From positions 1-64,000 of the forward strand of contig NZ_LJOD01000003.1 of assembly GCF_001295265.1 (NCBI RefSeq): a stretch of DNA of 64,000 bases, written 5' to 3'. The stretch is from Chryseobacterium indologenes. GTDB lineage: Bacteria; Bacteroidota; Bacteroidia; Flavobacteriales; Weeksellaceae. The position numbers and the translations under genes are program-made. Below the pieces are notes generated by a model that worked only from the letters and a program-made list of their open reading frames with translations, did not search any database and was not told where the DNA came from. Below are positions 16,851 through 25,540 of this stretch, in pieces. Each line of letters starts with the position of its first letter. Within the stretch, counting starts at the first letter, position 1.

Positions 16851-18104
16851 ATGCCAAGCAGTTCAAAAATACGATTGATGGATTTTTTCCTGAACTGGAA
16901 AACGTTCCTTATTCTTAATCTTTTCATTCTTACGGTTAAAATTCTCTTCTCAGTATATACAAAATTTAATGCTGAGTTTTTTGAAGACTGGTCCATTGCT
17001 GAAAATTTGGCCCGTGACGGTGTATATTCTATGCAATCTAGGTTTGGAAGCTCTGCTTATAAGCTTCCTGCTTACCCATTATTTTTAAGCTTTTTTATAA
17101 AAATGTTCGGTACCGTAAATGCGGTGAAATGCATTGTGGTTATTCAGCATGTATTTTATTTTATGATTCCGGTAATACTGGTCAAAATATTCGGAAATTT
17201 TAAACTTAAAACAGCTGGATTTCTGGCGGCTTATTTCTTTATTTTCTCTCCTGCTTACTTTTACTATTCTAATGTCCTTGAAGCAACCAATCTGTTTATA
17301 TTAATTTTTGCAGGTTGGATCTATTCCTATTCCATAATATGGAGTCAATTGGTTACTTATAAAAAATTGATTGCCTTCTCAGTAATGACGGCTCTTGTAG
17401 CGCTTACACAGGTTGTAGCAGTTCCGATAATGGCGGTGCTGATTCTGGTAATGCTTTTTTACAAAAAATTATCAATAAAACAGATCGTAACGGTTAGTTG
17501 TATAGCCGTACTTCTTTATTCTCCCTGGGTAATCAGGAACTATCTTACTTTTGATAAACTTATTGTGAGTAAATCTCCGGTGTGGCAGAATGTATATCTG
17601 GGATATGAATCGGAATATCAGATTTTGCCGGGTAATAAATTTATGACGGACGAAGAGGAAAAAGCTGTCGCTGAAAAAATTGCAGTTCATAATGAATTTG
17701 AGGATGAATATATTTTTGAAGAGGCCGTATCAAAAATTGTTGAAGCAGATAAAATGGCTCCTCTGAAAAAAGGATTTAATAATTTCATAAGTTTATGGTT
17801 TGTTCCCAAAAGGTATTTTGATAACAATGGCTGGTCTGTTCTTATTGGAAGAAAATTGTATGTAATAGGGATCAATTTGCTGTTTGTAGTAAGTCTTGTC
17901 TATTTCTTCAGAAGAAGCAAAACTCTATTCCTGCTTTTAGGGATAATCTTTGCAGGATTTACATTTCCTTATCTGATAGGGCATGCTGCGAATATCCGTT
18001 TTAAATTAGATTTTGAATGGATAGAGACATCAGTGATTTCCCTGTTTATATTTTTTAAATATCTGAATATAAAAAGAACTTCTGATAAAGAACAGGAAAT
18101 TTAA
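16851..18104 (+). CDS. Multipass membrane protein, GT-C glycosyltransferase-like
   Basis: This 417-residue protein has about ten predicted transmembrane helices. After the first helix an acidic periplasmic loop (EFFEDWSIAENLARDGVYS) is followed by AYKLPAYPLFLSFF. This resembles the catalytic first loop of GT-C enzymes (PMT, ArnT and RgtA families) that use polyprenyl-phosphate sugars. The second half has a soluble segment (VAEKIAVHNEFEDEYIFEEAV) typical of lipid A or cell-wall glycosyltransferases. The start ATG 16851 was chosen because a promoter covers the earlier TTG. Substrate unknown; modification of surface glycans or secreted proteins of this block is only a possibility. Confidence 0.7.
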   Translation: MPSSSKIRLMDFFLNWKTFLILNLFILTVKILFSVYTKFNAEFFEDWSIAENLARDGVYSMQSRFGSSAYKLPAYPLFLSFFIKMFGTVNAVKCIVVIQHVFYFMIPVILVKIFGNFKLKTAGFLAAYFFIFSPAYFYYSNVLEATNLFILIFAGWIYSYSIIWSQLVTYKKLIAFSVMTALVALTQVVAVPIMAVLILVMLFYKKLSIKQIVTVSCIAVLLYSPWVIRNYLTFDKLIVSKSPVWQNVYLGYESEYQILPGNKFMTDEEEKAVAEKIAVHNEFEDEYIFEEAVSKIVEADKMAPLKKGFNNFISLWFVPKRYFDNNGWSVLIGRKLYVIGINLLFVVSLVYFFRRSKTLFLLLGIIFAGFTFPYLIGHAANIRFKLDFEWIETSVISLFIFFKYLNIKRTSDKEQEI

Positions 18105-18129
18105 GTTAAGGAATGTACCTGTATGAATT

Positions 18130-18163
18130 AAAAAGATCATTTTGCTGAAAATGGTCTTTTTTA
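18130..18163 (+). terminator. Terminator after glycosyltransferase-like gene
   Basis: AAAAGATCATTTT pairs with AAAATGGTCTTTT (one G-T pair) around GCTG, followed by T residues. Confidence 0.85.
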
Positions 18164-18275
18164 TTTAATCGTTTTTCTATTATATTTTGAATTGGTTTAA
18201 TAATCTGCTAAACTAATTCGTAATGAATGTCATTTTTTTAAATGATTTTATAATTTTATACGGAATTATACATCT

Positions 18276-19832
18276 ATGAAAAAAACATTGCTTTTAATAC
18301 TGTTGTTATTTTCAGCCGCCTTTTGTTCCGGACAGAACAGGAAAAGCTATGAGCAGTATATGAAGACTGCCAATGAATTGAAATTTAAAGACTGGCCAAA
18401 AGCTGAACTCAATATACAAAGTGCCCGGAAAATAGTTTCGGAGAATGATTTAGGAGATTTTTATCTGGAAACGGCTAAGATTTACAGTGACGTGAACTAT
18501 TTTGATATGGCACTGGATTATGCTGCAAAGGCCTATCATATCTTTCTGGATAAAGACGGAGAAAAAACAGCGAAAGTAGATGGCGTTTTTGCTTACATCT
18601 ATTCCCAGCTTAACGATACCAGACGTGCAGTTACGTATTATAAAAAACTGCTGAATTTTTACAGAAAACAAAAAAAAGAGACCGAAACCATAAAATCACT
18701 CAATAATTTAGGGAATGCCTATTTGGTATTATCCAAGCTGGATTCGTCAAGATATTATTTTGAACAGGCGCTAATGGCTTTCGAAGTACATAATGATCCG
18801 GTTTTAAAAGCTTTTGTGTTTTCAAACTTTGGAAAGCTTAATTTTTTAGAAGGAAATATTAACAAAGCTGAAAATTACCTGTTGGAAGCAGATCATATTT
18901 TAGCAGAAGATCATATTAAAGATAGCAAATCAAATTATCAGGTACATTATAATCTGGCCAATTTCTATATTCAGACACAAAATCCTGAAAATGCTTTATC
19001 GTATGCAAAACAAATCGAAAAAGATATTGCTTCCAATACAGTAAGTTTTGACCAGACAAACTATCTGAGAACACTTTACAAAGCTTACCTGCTGAATAAA
19101 GATTATAAATCGGCGGCAGAAACATTTAAAAGATATGATTCCATCAGAGAGCTATTGAATGTAGAAGAGAAAGCAGTAAATGTAGAAAGACTGAAAGTTA
19201 AGCATGATTATGAAATGCAGAAAAGACTGGATACAATAGAACAGGACAAAAAGAATATCCTGTATATGGTAACAGGGATTATTCTTTTGCTGATATTGGT
19301 GATCTGTATATTACTGCTTATTAATTACAGAAACAAGACGGAAAAACTCAGCTTAGAAAAGAAACTGATTGAAAACAGAGAGCGTGAATTGGAGATAGAC
19401 AATCAGATGAAAGAAAAAATGTTGGTGTATAAATCTATGGAACAGTCTAAGATTGAAGGCATCTTCAAATCTATTCTGGAACAGATCAATGTGCTTAAAT
19501 CAAAATTCGGAGATCAGGAGATCAATGAGATTTCAGGAATTATTAATGAAATTAAATTAAGCACCAAACAGGATTCATGGGGAGATTTTGAATATCATTT
19601 TTTAAATGTTCATGAATCATTCTACAAAAATCTGGATAAAAGACATCCTGGCCTCACCAACTATGACAAAAGACTGGCAGCAATGCTGAAACTTAAATTA
19701 TCAACCAAAGAAATATCAAGTCTTCTGAATGTTACTCCAAAAACAATTGAAAATTCCCGGACCAGGCTGCGTAAAAAATTAAATCTTACCAATACTAAAG
19801 AAGACCTTGCTCAATATTTAAATGAAATGTAA
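18276..19832 (+). CDS. Membrane-anchored TPR protein with LuxR-type C-terminal helix-turn-helix
   Basis: This 518-residue protein begins with a signal peptide (to about residue 20, CSGQ). A periplasmic region of TPR repeats follows (about 25-300; for example YEQYMKTANELKFKDWPKAELNI and LNNLGNAYLVLSKLDSSRYYFEQAL). A single transmembrane helix at about 327-350 leads to a coiled coil (KLSLEKKLIENRERELEI). The cytoplasmic C-terminus carries a LuxR/GerE-like helix-turn-helix (LKLSTKEISSLLNVTPKTIE, then NSRTRLRKKLNL). Such one-component regulators are common in Bacteroidota and pass a periplasmic signal to DNA without phosphotransfer. It probably controls nearby surface-protein genes (inference). 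Confidence 0.85.
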   Translation: MKKTLLLILLLFSAAFCSGQNRKSYEQYMKTANELKFKDWPKAELNIQSARKIVSENDLGDFYLETAKIYSDVNYFDMALDYAAKAYHIFLDKDGEKTAKVDGVFAYIYSQLNDTRRAVTYYKKLLNFYRKQKKETETIKSLNNLGNAYLVLSKLDSSRYYFEQALMAFEVHNDPVLKAFVFSNFGKLNFLEGNINKAENYLLEADHILAEDHIKDSKSNYQVHYNLANFYIQTQNPENALSYAKQIEKDIASNTVSFDQTNYLRTLYKAYLLNKDYKSAAETFKRYDSIRELLNVEEKAVNVERLKVKHDYEMQKRLDTIEQDKKNILYMVTGIILLLILVICILLLINYRNKTEKLSLEKKLIENRERELEIDNQMKEKMLVYKSMEQSKIEGIFKSILEQINVLKSKFGDQEINEISGIINEIKLSTKQDSWGDFEYHFLNVHESFYKNLDKRHPGLTNYDKRLAAMLKLKLSTKEISSLLNVTPKTIENSRTRLRKKLNLTNTKEDLAQYLNEM

Positions 19833-19931
19833 GTGCTTGTTTATCAGTATTGTGTTTTAGTGTGTGTGGAAAATGGGTGGTAGTTTTAGGACGTGAAGTG
19901 GTAAGTATGGGGGTGATTTTAAATGATTTTT

Positions 19932-19952
19932 AGGAAGATTGTCTTCCTTTGT
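19932..19952 (+). other. Short hairpin before T9SS gene
   Basis: AGGAAGA (19932-19938) pairs with TCTTCCT (19942-19948) around TTG, followed by TTGTTT. It could be a weak terminator of the TPR/LuxR gene or part of the next leader. Confidence 0.4.
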
Positions 19953-19975
19953 TTCATACTTAAAATAATACCGCA

Positions 19976-21604
19976 ATGAAAAAACTACTTATTCTTTTGA
20001 TGATTACATCAATTGGCTTTTTGGGAAAAGCACAATGGAATTCCATATTGGATCAAAACCTTTTGGTAACCAATCCCGGATCCGGATCTTCTTTTGCTGC
20101 AACAACAAGTGACGGGAAGACTTATATCGGATATTGGAAAAGTGTTCCTGCTCCTGTAAATTATGAACTATGGCTGCAGATCCTGGATGTGAACGGAAAT
20201 AAAATACTTCCCGATGGTGGCGTTATGCTTAGTAATCAGATCCCGATGAGTACCTATACTATTTTCGAAAGAACAGCAGTAGATGCTTCTGATAATTTTT
20301 ATATCGGTGTTACAGGAACAGGTACAGGAACCAAAGGATATGTTTTTAAAATTACACCTGATGGCACATCAGTATGGCCTAACGGAATTAATTTGGGAGA
20401 AGCCTATCTTCCCACCATTCTGCCGCTGTCTAACGGAGATATAATTGTTGGGTATTTTCCGCCAAGTCAAAAATATACAAAAGTTCAGAGGTTTAATACT
20501 TCCGGCCAGCCGGTATGGGAAAATCCGGTTCAGATTATTTCTGATGATGCTGCTAAAAATACCATTCCTGCTGATCTTTTTGAGCTCTCAGACAATCAGT
20601 TTGAAATTATTTTCCACAAGCAGATGTCTTTTGGAACAACAAGTTACCTGTTTGCACAAAAGCTAAGCCAGGATGGAGCCGTAATCTGGAATACTCCAAA
20701 ACAAATCTCTACCAAATCTGTGGCTTATAATGCAAAATACAGCGGAGCAGCTGATGGGGGCGTTGTGTATTATGGATACAGCACCGGTGAATCTTCAAGA
20801 TTTGATGGATATTTACAGAAGATCAATACAGACGGAAGCCTTCCATGGGGAACAGCAGGGGTGGATTTTGATACCAATCAGACTTATTTTGAAAAAGATA
20901 TGAAAATGGCCTTCACGCCTGGATCTCCTTATATCTGGGCAATTGCAAATTACAGCACTTCTTCACAGGCACAGAACGGAGAATTTGTACAAAAATTTGA
21001 TAAAAATACGGGAGTAAGACTTTTTACGGATCATGGCAAGCAGGTATTTGCCATTGACGATCTTTCGATGTATCATTATGGTGATTTGTTTCTGATAAAT
21101 GACAAGCCTTATTTTGTCGTACGAAAAAAAGCGGATTCCTCACCTCTTGGTTTTTCACTGAATGCTGTGCAGTTGGATGGTAGCGGTAATTTTGCCTGGC
21201 CTGAACAGTATCTCCCTTTTGCCACTTTTCCAGCCTCTAAAGCTTATGCCAGTATATTAAAGCCTATAAACGATCAGGCGGTTATTGTATTTCAGGAAAA
21301 AAAGACTACAGACAATACAGCTGCGATCTATGCACAGAATCTTAAGCTTCCAGGCTTAAATTTGGCGGTTAATGAAACTTCCGGTAAAGCTTCCTCTCTA
21401 AGAATATATCCTAATCCGACGGTAGATGTAATTCATATAGAAGGTCTGAAAGATCAAGAATTTACAATCTATAACACTGCTGGTCAACTGGTAAAATCCG
21501 GAATGATAAATCAGGGAAAAATAGAAGTAAAAAATCTTTTAAAAGGAAATTATATTCTTAAAATTAAAGAAAAGAAAGAAGGTTTGAAATTCATCAAAAA
21601 ATAA
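19976..21604 (+). CDS. Secreted protein with T9SS type A sorting domain
   Basis: This 542-residue protein has a signal peptide (ending FLGKAQ). The long body appears to be a beta-propeller-like repeat region, with recurring patterns such as WLQILDVNGNKILPDGG, FKITPDGTSVWPNG and LQKINTDGSLPWGTAG (a G-x-x-x-W/P-DG repeat about every 50-70 residues). The C-terminal domain (about 465-542) is a T9SS type A signal: RIYPNPTVDVIHIEG, TIYNTAGQLVKSG and LLKGNYILKI. It should be exported through the outer membrane and anchored or released at the surface. Binding target unknown. Confidence 0.88.
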   Translation: MKKLLILLMITSIGFLGKAQWNSILDQNLLVTNPGSGSSFAATTSDGKTYIGYWKSVPAPVNYELWLQILDVNGNKILPDGGVMLSNQIPMSTYTIFERTAVDASDNFYIGVTGTGTGTKGYVFKITPDGTSVWPNGINLGEAYLPTILPLSNGDIIVGYFPPSQKYTKVQRFNTSGQPVWENPVQIISDDAAKNTIPADLFELSDNQFEIIFHKQMSFGTTSYLFAQKLSQDGAVIWNTPKQISTKSVAYNAKYSGAADGGVVYYGYSTGESSRFDGYLQKINTDGSLPWGTAGVDFDTNQTYFEKDMKMAFTPGSPYIWAIANYSTSSQAQNGEFVQKFDKNTGVRLFTDHGKQVFAIDDLSMYHYGDLFLINDKPYFVVRKKADSSPLGFSLNAVQLDGSGNFAWPEQYLPFATFPASKAYASILKPINDQAVIVFQEKKTTDNTAAIYAQNLKLPGLNLAVNETSGKASSLRIYPNPTVDVIHIEGLKDQEFTIYNTAGQLVKSGMINQGKIEVKNLLKGNYILKIKEKKEGLKFIKK

Positions 21605-21644
21605 AATGAGAGAATGAATGCAGAAGCAAAATAAAAATGAGAGA

Positions 21645-21670
21645 AAGAGTACTGAAAGTGCTCTTTTTTT
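21645..21670 (+). terminator. Terminator after T9SS gene
   Basis: AAGAGTACT pairs with AGTGCTCTT (one wobble) around GAA, followed by TTTTTT. Confidence 0.8.
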
Positions 21671-21775
21671 GTATGATCAAAACAGATTAAATTTTCTTAA
21701 ATTATATCTTAGGTTCGGGAAATATTATTTAAATTTATAACATAAAAACTAAACCTAAAATTAAAAATTAATAAC

Positions 21776-22528
21776 ATGAAGAAAATTTTTCTTTTGACGT
21801 TCTTGTCGTGTATGGCTTTTAACAAAGCTCAAAGTTGGTCATTAACGGGGAATTCCGGAACGGATCCCGCAACTAACTTTATCGGTACAACAGATAATAA
21901 AGACATCGTCTTTAAGACCAATAATGCTGAACGGTTCAGAATTGCTGATGGCAGGATGTTTTTCAATATCAATACAATTGACGGAGATGGTATTGATATC
22001 ATTGATAATACCCAAAATAAAAACAGCGGAACAGATGTGGTGTGGATTAAAAGCACCTACAGCCAGCCTAATGATATCGGATTGTTAACCATATCTACCG
22101 CCAACTGGCAGTATCCTATATTTTCTGCAAGAGAAAACGGGAAAATCCTGATGGGAGTGAATGCGTACAATGCTGGCCTGTCTTCATGCACAGACTGTAA
22201 TAATTACAGACTGTTTGTAAAAGATGGTATCAAAACTGAAAAAGTGAAAGTTGAAATTGCCAATGCTAATGGCTGGGCAGATTATGTATTCAGTGACAGC
22301 TATAAACTGCTGCCTTTACATGAAGTGAAGAAATTTATCACATTAAACAAACACCTGCCTGAAGTTCCTTCAGCAGATGAAGTGGTAAAAAACGGTGTTG
22401 AGCTAAAAGAAATGAATGTCCTTTTATTGAAAAAAGTAGAGGAGCTTACACTGCACCTGATTGATCTGAATGAAAAGCTTGAAAAGCAGGACCAGAAAAT
22501 ACAGCAATTAGAAAAAAATAAATTATGA
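21776..22528 (+). CDS. Secreted tail-fibre-like protein with C-terminal coiled coil
   Basis: This 250-residue protein has a signal peptide (ending FNKAQ). A beta-rich N-terminal half includes NKDIVFKTNNAERFRI, a pattern seen in Bacteroidota tail-fibre-like proteins. The C-terminal part has WADYVFSDSYKLLPLHEVKK, then HLPEVPSADEVVKNGVELKE and a coiled coil (LLKKVEELTLHLIDLNEKLE). This C-terminal set resembles trimerising, chaperone-like ends in Bacteroidota surface fibres. It overlaps the following metalloprotease gene by 4 bases (ATGA), so the two are translationally coupled and may act together. Confidence 0.82.
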   Translation: MKKIFLLTFLSCMAFNKAQSWSLTGNSGTDPATNFIGTTDNKDIVFKTNNAERFRIADGRMFFNINTIDGDGIDIIDNTQNKNSGTDVVWIKSTYSQPNDIGLLTISTANWQYPIFSARENGKILMGVNAYNAGLSSCTDCNNYRLFVKDGIKTEKVKVEIANANGWADYVFSDSYKLLPLHEVKKFITLNKHLPEVPSADEVVKNGVELKEMNVLLLKKVEELTLHLIDLNEKLEKQDQKIQQLEKNKL

Positions 22529-24141
22529 AAAAAATTATCTTTTTCCTAATTGTATGTAATGTATTTATTACCTTCAGGTCCCAGCAGACCAATGCACAGT
22601 CAAGAGCTTGTGTGATAGATGTAAGCGGTAAAAACCTTACCGCAGAATTACAGAAAAACAGCACAAATTGTGGTAATACTTCATTATATGCCTATCATTA
22701 TCATGATAATCCCAGGTATATTCCCCAGGTAACCGATGATGTTATCTATGTGAAGCTGAACTTTATTTTCCCTACCAAGCCGGACGGAACAGGTAATTTT
22801 GAACAGAATAATCCTGAACACACTGCATTTCTTAACAGTTTTGTAGATATGATCAATTATCGGCTTGCTAATCTCGGAAGCCCGGATAGCGGATGTGAAA
22901 ATACTTCCCAGCAGATCTCTGATACGAAGATAAGAGTAATCGTTAATAAAATCTGGAAAGTAGATCCGGCATGGGATTTTCTCGTAACAGGTTTTAACCC
23001 CGCCAATAATAATCCTTATGATAACAATAATGTTTTAATGCCGGGAAATACATATTACTATTCTTACTACGATACTGATCCCAGTATTCCTCCTGGAATT
23101 AATATTACATTTCCCAATAACGGGCAGATCTATACTGAATATCAGAATGGGAACTTCAGCCAGACACCTCTGGGCTGGGCGGCCTCTGAGTTCCCGTTTA
23201 CCAACCAGTTTGATGCTAAATCCAGACAGCTGTGGCCGGATATTTATAACGGTTTTCTTCACAGGAAGCAGTTTGCTGTAGGAAACCCTGTTTTTGGAAG
23301 TCCTACCTGGGAAACTGTAAAGCAGTGGTATTATTCTGATATGGGAGCAAGAGCAATGGTGCATGAATTAGGACATAATCTGGGATTATACCATCACGAC
23401 TGCGGTGCAAACCTGATGAGTTATTCGGCGGGAAATCATAATTATCTGAGTATTGAGGATGTTTCGATGATGTTTCAGACAGCTTCAGTAACCAGTGTAA
23501 GGCAGTATTTTACAGAAAATTCATTTAAAAATACCTATTTAAACGTAAACTCTGATGAGCTGTGGGATATCAATTTCAGGAATTATTCAAATGTGAAAAT
23601 TGATAATAATTCAAGCTTAAAAGTAACCTGTAAACTGATTATGGCTCCCCAAAGCAGAGTGGTCGTTAAAAGCGGCAGTAATTTCATTATAGAAGGTGCT
23701 GATGTGAGATCAGCCAACGATTCTTCCTGGAATGGAATAAAAGTAGAAGGAACCGGCTACTGCTTAATTTTACCGGATACAAAAATAGATAACGGATATT
23801 TCTATGTGTATGCAGATAATACACCTCTGCCGGTCACTAAAAATGCGGTCGATACTCAGGTCATCAGACCAGAGGCAAGAGTGAAAGCGGAAGGAAGGCC
23901 GGATGCATCCGATTCATCCGATTCATTTAAAATTTATCCAAACCCTACAGGCGATTTTATTAATATCCGGACGGATGATGAAATTGTATCCGTTGCCATC
24001 TACAATGCTTCCGGAAAAAGAATCATAAATCATGCAGGACAGACTAATAGAATAGATGTACAGTCTGTTCCGTCCGGAATGTATCTGTTGGAAATTAAAA
24101 CGAAAAATAAAACCATCACCGAAAAATTCATTAAAAAATAA
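22525..24141 (+). CDS. Secreted M43-like zinc metalloprotease with T9SS type A sorting domain
   Basis: This 538-residue protein has a signal peptide (to about residue 27). The metzincin motif HELGHNLGLYHHD starts at H280: zinc ligands H280, H284 and H290, general base E281. A Met-turn follows (NLMSYSAGN). After about residue 340 comes a beta-helix-like tail region, then a Ser/Asp linker (ASDSSDS, coded by a short 9-base tandem repeat near 23904-23929). The T9SS sorting domain is at about 468-538 (KIYPNPTGDFINI, IYNASGKRI, SGMYLLEIKT). It resembles the pregnancy-associated plasma protein-A/ulilysin group. It is coupled to the fibre-like gene upstream. Substrate unknown. Confidence 0.9.
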   Translation: MKKIIFFLIVCNVFITFRSQQTNAQSRACVIDVSGKNLTAELQKNSTNCGNTSLYAYHYHDNPRYIPQVTDDVIYVKLNFIFPTKPDGTGNFEQNNPEHTAFLNSFVDMINYRLANLGSPDSGCENTSQQISDTKIRVIVNKIWKVDPAWDFLVTGFNPANNNPYDNNNVLMPGNTYYYSYYDTDPSIPPGINITFPNNGQIYTEYQNGNFSQTPLGWAASEFPFTNQFDAKSRQLWPDIYNGFLHRKQFAVGNPVFGSPTWETVKQWYYSDMGARAMVHELGHNLGLYHHDCGANLMSYSAGNHNYLSIEDVSMMFQTASVTSVRQYFTENSFKNTYLNVNSDELWDINFRNYSNVKIDNNSSLKVTCKLIMAPQSRVVVKSGSNFIIEGADVRSANDSSWNGIKVEGTGYCLILPDTKIDNGYFYVYADNTPLPVTKNAVDTQVIRPEARVKAEGRPDASDSSDSFKIYPNPTGDFINIRTDDEIVSVAIYNASGKRIINHAGQTNRIDVQSVPSGMYLLEIKTKNKTITEKFIKK

Positions 24142-24174
24142 GCAAGCAAAATTAATTATTAACAATAAACTAAT

Positions 24175-24204
24175 TACTGTTCAGCAATGAGCAGTATTTT
24201 TTTT
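24175..24204 (+). terminator. Terminator at right edge of the nusG-rplK accessory block
   Basis: TACTGTTCA pairs with TGAGCAGTA (one wobble) around a GCAA tetraloop, followed by eight T residues. Confidence 0.88.
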
Positions 24205-24247
24205 GACTGCATATTTAACTTTTATTCATGTAATTAGATAATTATTG

Positions 24248-24278
24248 TTTGCTATTTCAAAAATATTTTATACTTTTG
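24248..24278 (+). promoter_or_regulatory. rplKAJL promoter
   Basis: TTTG at 24248-24251 and TACTTTTG at 24271-24278 with exactly 19 bases between: a full consensus match. Transcription would start near 24285, giving a leader of about 90 bases. Confidence 0.85.
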
Positions 24279-24289
24279 CAGTCCGAAAA

Positions 24290-24323
24290 GTAGGTTTATT
24301 GTTATGTGAGTGCATTAACCTGC
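24290..24323 (+). promoter_or_regulatory. Leader hairpin of the L11 operon
   Basis: GTAGGTT (24290-24296) pairs with AACCTGC (24317-24323) at the predicted 5' end of the rplK mRNA. Ribosomal protein L1 represses the L11 operon through an rplK leader in E. coli. Whether this hairpin plays that part is inference. Confidence 0.4.
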
Positions 24324-24376
24324 TGAATAATAAATGCTTCCAAACTCATTAATTATTCAAACTAAAAAAAATTAAA

Positions 24377-24820
24377 ATGGCTAAGAAAGTCTTTAAAATG
24401 GTAAAGCTTCAGGTGAAAGGTGGCGCAGCTAACCCTTCTCCACCAGTAGGTCCGGCTTTGGGTTCTGCAGGTGTGAACATCATGGAGTTTTGTAAGCAAT
24501 TTAACGGAAGAACCCAAGACAAGCCAGGGCAAGTTTTACCTGTAGTAATTACAGTATACGAAGACAAATCTTTTGAATTCGTTATCAAAACTCCACCTGC
24601 AGCAATCCAGTTAATGGATGCGGCTAAGATCAAAGGAGGTTCCGGTGAACCAAACAGAAACAAAGTAGGTTCTGTATCTTGGGATCAGGTTAAGAAAATC
24701 GCTGAAGATAAAATGGCAGACCTTAACTGCTTTACATTGGATTCAGCTCTTTCTATGGTTGCAGGTACTGCTAGATCTATGGGATTGAGAGTAACAGGAA
24801 CTAAACCAACTAACGCTTAA
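24377..24820 (+). CDS. rplK: 50S ribosomal protein L11
   Basis: This 147-residue protein has the L11 patterns [20 protein letters not shown] (N-terminal domain, stringent-response and thiostrepton site) and [20 protein letters not shown] (rRNA-binding C-terminal domain). It is the first gene of rplK-rplA-rplJ-rplL and rplA follows after 11 bases. It is separated from nusG by 10.2 kb, which is unusual. Confidence 0.98.
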   Translation: MAKKVFKMVKLQVKGGAANPSPPVGPALGSAGVNIMEFCKQFNGRTQDKPGQVLPVVITVYEDKSFEFVIKTPPAAIQLMDAAKIKGGSGEPNRNKVGSVSWDQVKKIAEDKMADLNCFTLDSALSMVAGTARSMGLRVTGTKPTNA

Positions 24821-24831
24821 AACTTAAAGAA

Positions 24832-25524
24832 ATGGCAAAATTAACTAAAAAGCAAAAGGAAGCTTTAAGCAAAGTAGAAAAAGGAAGAATCTATAACCTT
24901 GAAGAAGGTTCAGCTCTTGTAAAAGAAGTGAACACTGCAAAGTTTGATGCTTCTGTAGATATCGCTGTAAGATTAGGAGTAGATCCAAGAAAAGCAAACC
25001 AAATGGTAAGAGGTGTAGTATCTCTTCCTCACGGAACTGGTAAAGATGTTAAAGTATTAGCTTTAGTAACTCCAGATAAAGAAGCAGAAGCTAAAGAAGC
25101 TGGTGCTGACTATGTTGGTCTTGATGAATACCTTCAGAAAATCAAAGACGGTTGGACAGATGTTGACGTTATCGTTACTATGCCTGCTGTTATGGGTAAA
25201 TTAGGACCATTAGGTAGAGTATTAGGACCAAGAGGTTTAATGCCAAACCCTAAATCAGGAACTGTTACGATGGAAATCGGTAAAGCGGTAACTGAAGTAA
25301 AAGCTGGTAAAATCGATTTCAAAGTAGATAAGTATGGTATCATCCATGCAGGTATCGGAAAAGTATCTTTCGATGCTGCTAAGATCAAAGAAAATGCTCA
25401 GGAACTTATCCAGACATTGATCAAAATGAAGCCAACTGCTGCTAAAGGAACTTATGTAAAGAGCATCTACCTGTCTTCTACAATGAGCCCGGGTATTGCA
25501 ATCGATACTAAATCTGTTAACTAA
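24832..25524 (+). CDS. rplA: 50S ribosomal protein L1
   Basis: This 230-residue protein has the L1 signature patterns [51 protein letters not shown] and [16 protein letters not shown]. It forms the mobile L1 stalk and, in other bacteria, represses the L11 operon. It lies 16 bases before rplJ. Confidence 0.98.
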   Translation: MAKLTKKQKEALSKVEKGRIYNLEEGSALVKEVNTAKFDASVDIAVRLGVDPRKANQMVRGVVSLPHGTGKDVKVLALVTPDKEAEAKEAGADYVGLDEYLQKIKDGWTDVDVIVTMPAVMGKLGPLGRVLGPRGLMPNPKSGTVTMEIGKAVTEVKAGKIDFKVDKYGIIHAGIGKVSFDAAKIKENAQELIQTLIKMKPTAAKGTYVKSIYLSSTMSPGIAIDTKSVN

Positions 25525-25540
25525 TATTTATCCTAAGACA

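Noticed and set aside
25496..25540. Earlier ATG for rplJ
   Set aside because: It lies inside rplA, and the next ATG at 25541 gives the normal L10 N-terminus.
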